From Methanobrevibacter sp. (GTDB taxonomy: Archaea > Methanobacteriota > Methanobacteria > Methanobacteriales > Methanobacteriaceae), in contig NZ_JAUNXR010000006.1 in assembly GCF_030539665.1 (NCBI RefSeq), positions 1 through 51,543 of the forward strand: DNA of 51,543 nucleotides, given 5' to 3'. The notes below the pieces were generated by a model, which saw nothing but the letters and a program-made list of their open reading frames with translations, searched no databases and was not told the DNA's origin. The translations under genes and the position numbers were made by a program. Below, one piece after another: positions 48,976 to 51,543 of the stretch; the stretch's first letter is position 1; every line of letters starts with the position of its first letter.

Positions 48976-51477
48976 TTAGAAAAATGAATCAACCTGGAAA
49001 GCAATGTCAATTTCAAATTCAATCCTATCAAGAATAACTCCATCCTTCGCATCTTTTATTACCAGATAATATTTATTATCCTTTGAATATTTAGTTTTCT
49101 GCAATCTGAATCTTTCTTTAAATTCTCTATCCTCTGCATATTCACTGTTAACATCAGCCACAATAGGAACTATATTTGATATTACATTATTGTCCTCATC
49201 TACAAAGTAAATATCTGCATCTAACGGTAAAACCTTATTGGAAACGTTTTCATCCTGATAGAATGTCAGCATCGTATCATAGTTTGTTATTTTATTTCTG
49301 TTGGAAATAAGTTTCAGATTAACTGTATTTTGATGTTTTGCACCTTTTTTAGCTTTTACTTCAACTAGGGGAATTATGCATTCCTCAAGACTGGCACCAC
49401 CATGAACATAATTAAGTCCTGAACCTGGTGCCTTAAATAGATCAACACCCTTAGGAGTTGTTACATATAAATTGGGATTGTTGATGTAATCCAAACTTAA
49501 ACAGATTGTTCCATCAATATCCGTTGGTTCATCGGTTAAAATAAACCTTCTATTTTTAATGATGGTTGGAATGTTGTCCAAATTAACCTTATCATACTCT
49601 TCCAATTTATTCTTTTTGTAAATAAATCCATGGTCGGCAGTAATATAAAATTTTGAAATGTTTATGCTGTTTCTTAGTTTTTTAATCATATTAATGATTT
49701 CATCGATTGCTTCCTGAGCAGCATTGAAAACCTCGTTTTCAGTTGCGGAGTGATCGCCGCGAGCATCAATTTGGTCATGATAAAGATAAATAAGTTCATA
49801 CCCATTCAATATTTCCTTCATTTCCTTTGAAGTCAAAGATTTAATATCATCGTATTTGCAAGCTATTGCGTTTTTGTAATAGGATTTCAGTTGTCTGTTT
49901 CTCTGCTCCAGACTTCTAGCCTCGTTCCCATCAACCAGTATTTTAGAACCCTCATACTTCAATTCCCTGTGAGGAAGCAATGCTGACATCCCCAATGATG
50001 TGTATGATGGAATTGTTGAAATCATCGGCTGTATAGATGTTGTTCTTGTTGGATCCTTGTTTAATTCATCAACAAGTTCTACTGCACACCCATACCTGAA
50101 TGCATCGGAAATAATTACTGCTGTCTTTTGATTGATGTTATGAAGAATATTGCTGAATTTCCATTGCTTCTTGATTTTTAAATCAGACAAGGAATCTAGT
50201 TTAGCCAATTCACTTGTAAATGCAGGATTGATTTTATCTAAAAATTCAATATAGATATTTTCAATCAATTGAGTTAAATTGTTTAAATTCTCGAAATCAT
50301 CAATATTGGTTATTTTATCATAGAAATAATAGAATTTACGATAGGATTTATCAATGAAGGCCCATTTATCAGTAAAGCCCTTTATGATATCATCTATATT
50401 GTCATAAATGAAATCTTTCTTAAACTCATTGATAAGGCCTAAAAATGAATTAGCCCAATAAATAATAGAATAATGATTTTTAAATTCATTATAGAAATGT
50501 TTTCTTGCCCTTTCTTCTAAAATGGAATAGTCAAATGAATCATGAGTGTCATACAATAGATTAATATAATAATTGATTATTTTCTCATCAAATAAGCGGA
50601 AAGTGTCACATTCTACATATGAGTCAACCAAATGATTTTTTATTGAATTTTTTAAGTTGATCTTATTTGCAACACCTTCTGAAATCTCAGAATACCTATC
50701 ATAATAATTGCTGTTTGAAATGAATTTCTCGACAAATACGGAAGCATTATTATTGTTTTCAATCACATATTCATTCCATAATTTAGGGATTTTGCCGTTA
50801 AATGAATCTTCAGTATAATTTAAAAGTAAAAATATTGATAAATTAATCAAACTAGGATTGTCCATCTTAAATCCATAATTTATAGCCATCAAATTCCAGA
50901 ATTCATCTAAAATTTCATATTTATTAAACTCGTTGATATACTCCTTAATGTTTTCATTGATTAAAATTTCAAGAAGGATATTATCCAATTCTAATGTTTT
51001 TTGTGAAGTTAAACTTGCTAAAATTCCTTTAATAATATTATTTTCGGTGAAGTTTTCAATGTTTAGATTATTGAACTTTTCTCTTCTGGATTTAGCGTTG
51101 AAGAATTTCTTAAATTTTGAAACAACAGGCTTCAAATCAAATGGGATGCCTAATTCCTTGCATATCTCTTCGATAGGGTCAGCTGAAAAGCTACTTGCAT
51201 AATGAACCATGTCCGCAATATAGTTATTCTCATCAGAAGGCCTTGGAAAAGGAGCGTAAACTAAAAAATTCCGATTAGGATTTTCATGTTCAATGAAAAA
51301 TTTGGTAAAAATTGAGTTGTCATTAGTAAGTAAATGCAATTCGGCATTTTCAAGATTAATACTGGTTATATCATCCTCAAAATCACCGTCATCATCATAC
51401 CACACAACAATTTTTCTATCCTCTCCACTGTTATTAAAAATTTTATTAATGTTGTTTTCAACTTCACTCAAATTCAT
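48976..51477 (-). CDS. pglZ: BREX system alkaline-phosphatase-like PglZ (type A)
   Basis: This 833-residue protein is PglZ, the phosphatase-superfamily core of BREX systems. The metal-binding motifs are in TAVIISDAFRYGCAVELVDE (about residue 455) and FYITADHGFIYKKNKL (near residue 615), with YHDQIDARGDHSATE between. Length is typical of the type A form found with BrxL. Other BREX genes (brxC, pglX, brxA, brxB) are expected upstream, beyond the right edge of this window. The ATG at 51477 is the first in frame; 66 bases of the upstream gap are seen and hold no further gene. Confidence 0.95.
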   Translation of the reverse strand: MNLSEVENNINKIFNNSGEDRKIVVWYDDDGDFEDDITSINLENAELHLLTNDNSIFTKFFIEHENPNRNFLVYAPFPRPSDENNYIADMVHYASSFSADPIEEICKELGIPFDLKPVVSKFKKFFNAKSRREKFNNLNIENFTENNIIKGILASLTSQKTLELDNILLEILINENIKEYINEFNKYEILDEFWNLMAINYGFKMDNPSLINLSIFLLLNYTEDSFNGKIPKLWNEYVIENNNNASVFVEKFISNSNYYDRYSEISEGVANKINLKNSIKNHLVDSYVECDTFRLFDEKIINYYINLLYDTHDSFDYSILEERARKHFYNEFKNHYSIIYWANSFLGLINEFKKDFIYDNIDDIIKGFTDKWAFIDKSYRKFYYFYDKITNIDDFENLNNLTQLIENIYIEFLDKINPAFTSELAKLDSLSDLKIKKQWKFSNILHNINQKTAVIISDAFRYGCAVELVDELNKDPTRTTSIQPMISTIPSYTSLGMSALLPHRELKYEGSKILVDGNEARSLEQRNRQLKSYYKNAIACKYDDIKSLTSKEMKEILNGYELIYLYHDQIDARGDHSATENEVFNAAQEAIDEIINMIKKLRNSINISKFYITADHGFIYKKNKLEEYDKVNLDNIPTIIKNRRFILTDEPTDIDGTICLSLDYINNPNLYVTTPKGVDLFKAPGSGLNYVHGGASLEECIIPLVEVKAKKGAKHQNTVNLKLISNRNKITNYDTMLTFYQDENVSNKVLPLDADIYFVDEDNNVISNIVPIVADVNSEYAEDREFKERFRLQKTKYSKDNKYYLVIKDAKDGVILDRIEFEIDIAFQVDSFF

Positions 51478-51543
51478 AACAAAATATATATTTTTTATTA
51501 TCTTTATAATTTTGTTTTGAGCATTGAAATCAAGGTTTATTTC

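Noticed and set aside
1-51543. tRNA or rRNA genes
   Set aside because: Reading through the gaps I saw no cloverleaf-like arms, conserved GTTCRANNC loops or rRNA motifs; a covariance-model scan would settle it.

Overview
The window looks like a chromosomal stretch of a methanogenic archaeon of the Methanobacteriales, most probably Methanobrevibacter or a close relative. The reasons are the AT-rich composition, GGTGATAAC-type ribosome sites, many small surface proteins with one N-terminal membrane segment and Asn/Thr-rich ectodomains, two copies of a C-terminal surface anchor ending in GLYRRD, a DUF2085 protein, and a transglutaminase-like fragment of the kind found in pseudomurein lytic proteins. 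The genus call is inference; no rRNA or tRNA gene was seen.

Region 1 (1-10.4 kb, all + strand) reads as a signalling and cell-surface operon. It has two paralogous PAS / HisKA_2 histidine kinases, each followed by a stand-alone receiver. Then comes a 1394-residue protein that joins a roughly 690-residue SKLD repeat region, a receiver-like domain and a membrane family-2 glycosyltransferase. A membrane-anchored ectodomain protein and a hexapeptide acetyltransferase follow. The likely output is a phospho-regulated surface polysaccharide.

Region 2 (10.4-14.7 kb) holds an isolated cas2-cas1 pair without array or interference genes. It is followed by gene fragments separated by three direct copies of a ~35-bp sequence; a diverged inverted copy lies near 19.66 kb. 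This may be a decayed or active cassette-acquisition locus, or remnants of an integrated element.

Region 3 (14.7-30.4 kb) is mostly housekeeping and surface genes: SprT-like protease, small membrane proteins, a DHA2-type efflux pump with a palindromic operator, secreted proteins, a PP-loop protein, a TIGR02452 poly(ADP-ribose) glycohydrolase-like protein, an M20 peptidase, DedA, a Gdx/SugE exporter, SulP and a nitroreductase. Two decayed loci lie here: an AAA/DUF4143 ATPase with a frameshift and internal deletion, and a GNAT gene joined to the tail of an adhesin-like gene.

Region 4 (30.4-51.5 kb) is rich in genome-defence functions. It has a four-gene McrBC operon led by two unrecognised genes, an Rpn-like nuclease gene with a perfect 201-bp tail duplication, a Zn-macrodomain/SirTM sirtuin pair, a NUDIX gene coupled to a PLD-nuclease/helicase/DUF3427 protein, a large zinc-ribbon protein with repeated helix-turn-helix units, and the pglZ-brxL end of a BREX locus that continues off the right edge. 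The most novel-looking items are the cas2-cas1/repeat/cassette arrangement, the receiver-glycosyltransferase fusion, the two leader genes of the McrBC operon, and the multi-HTH protein.
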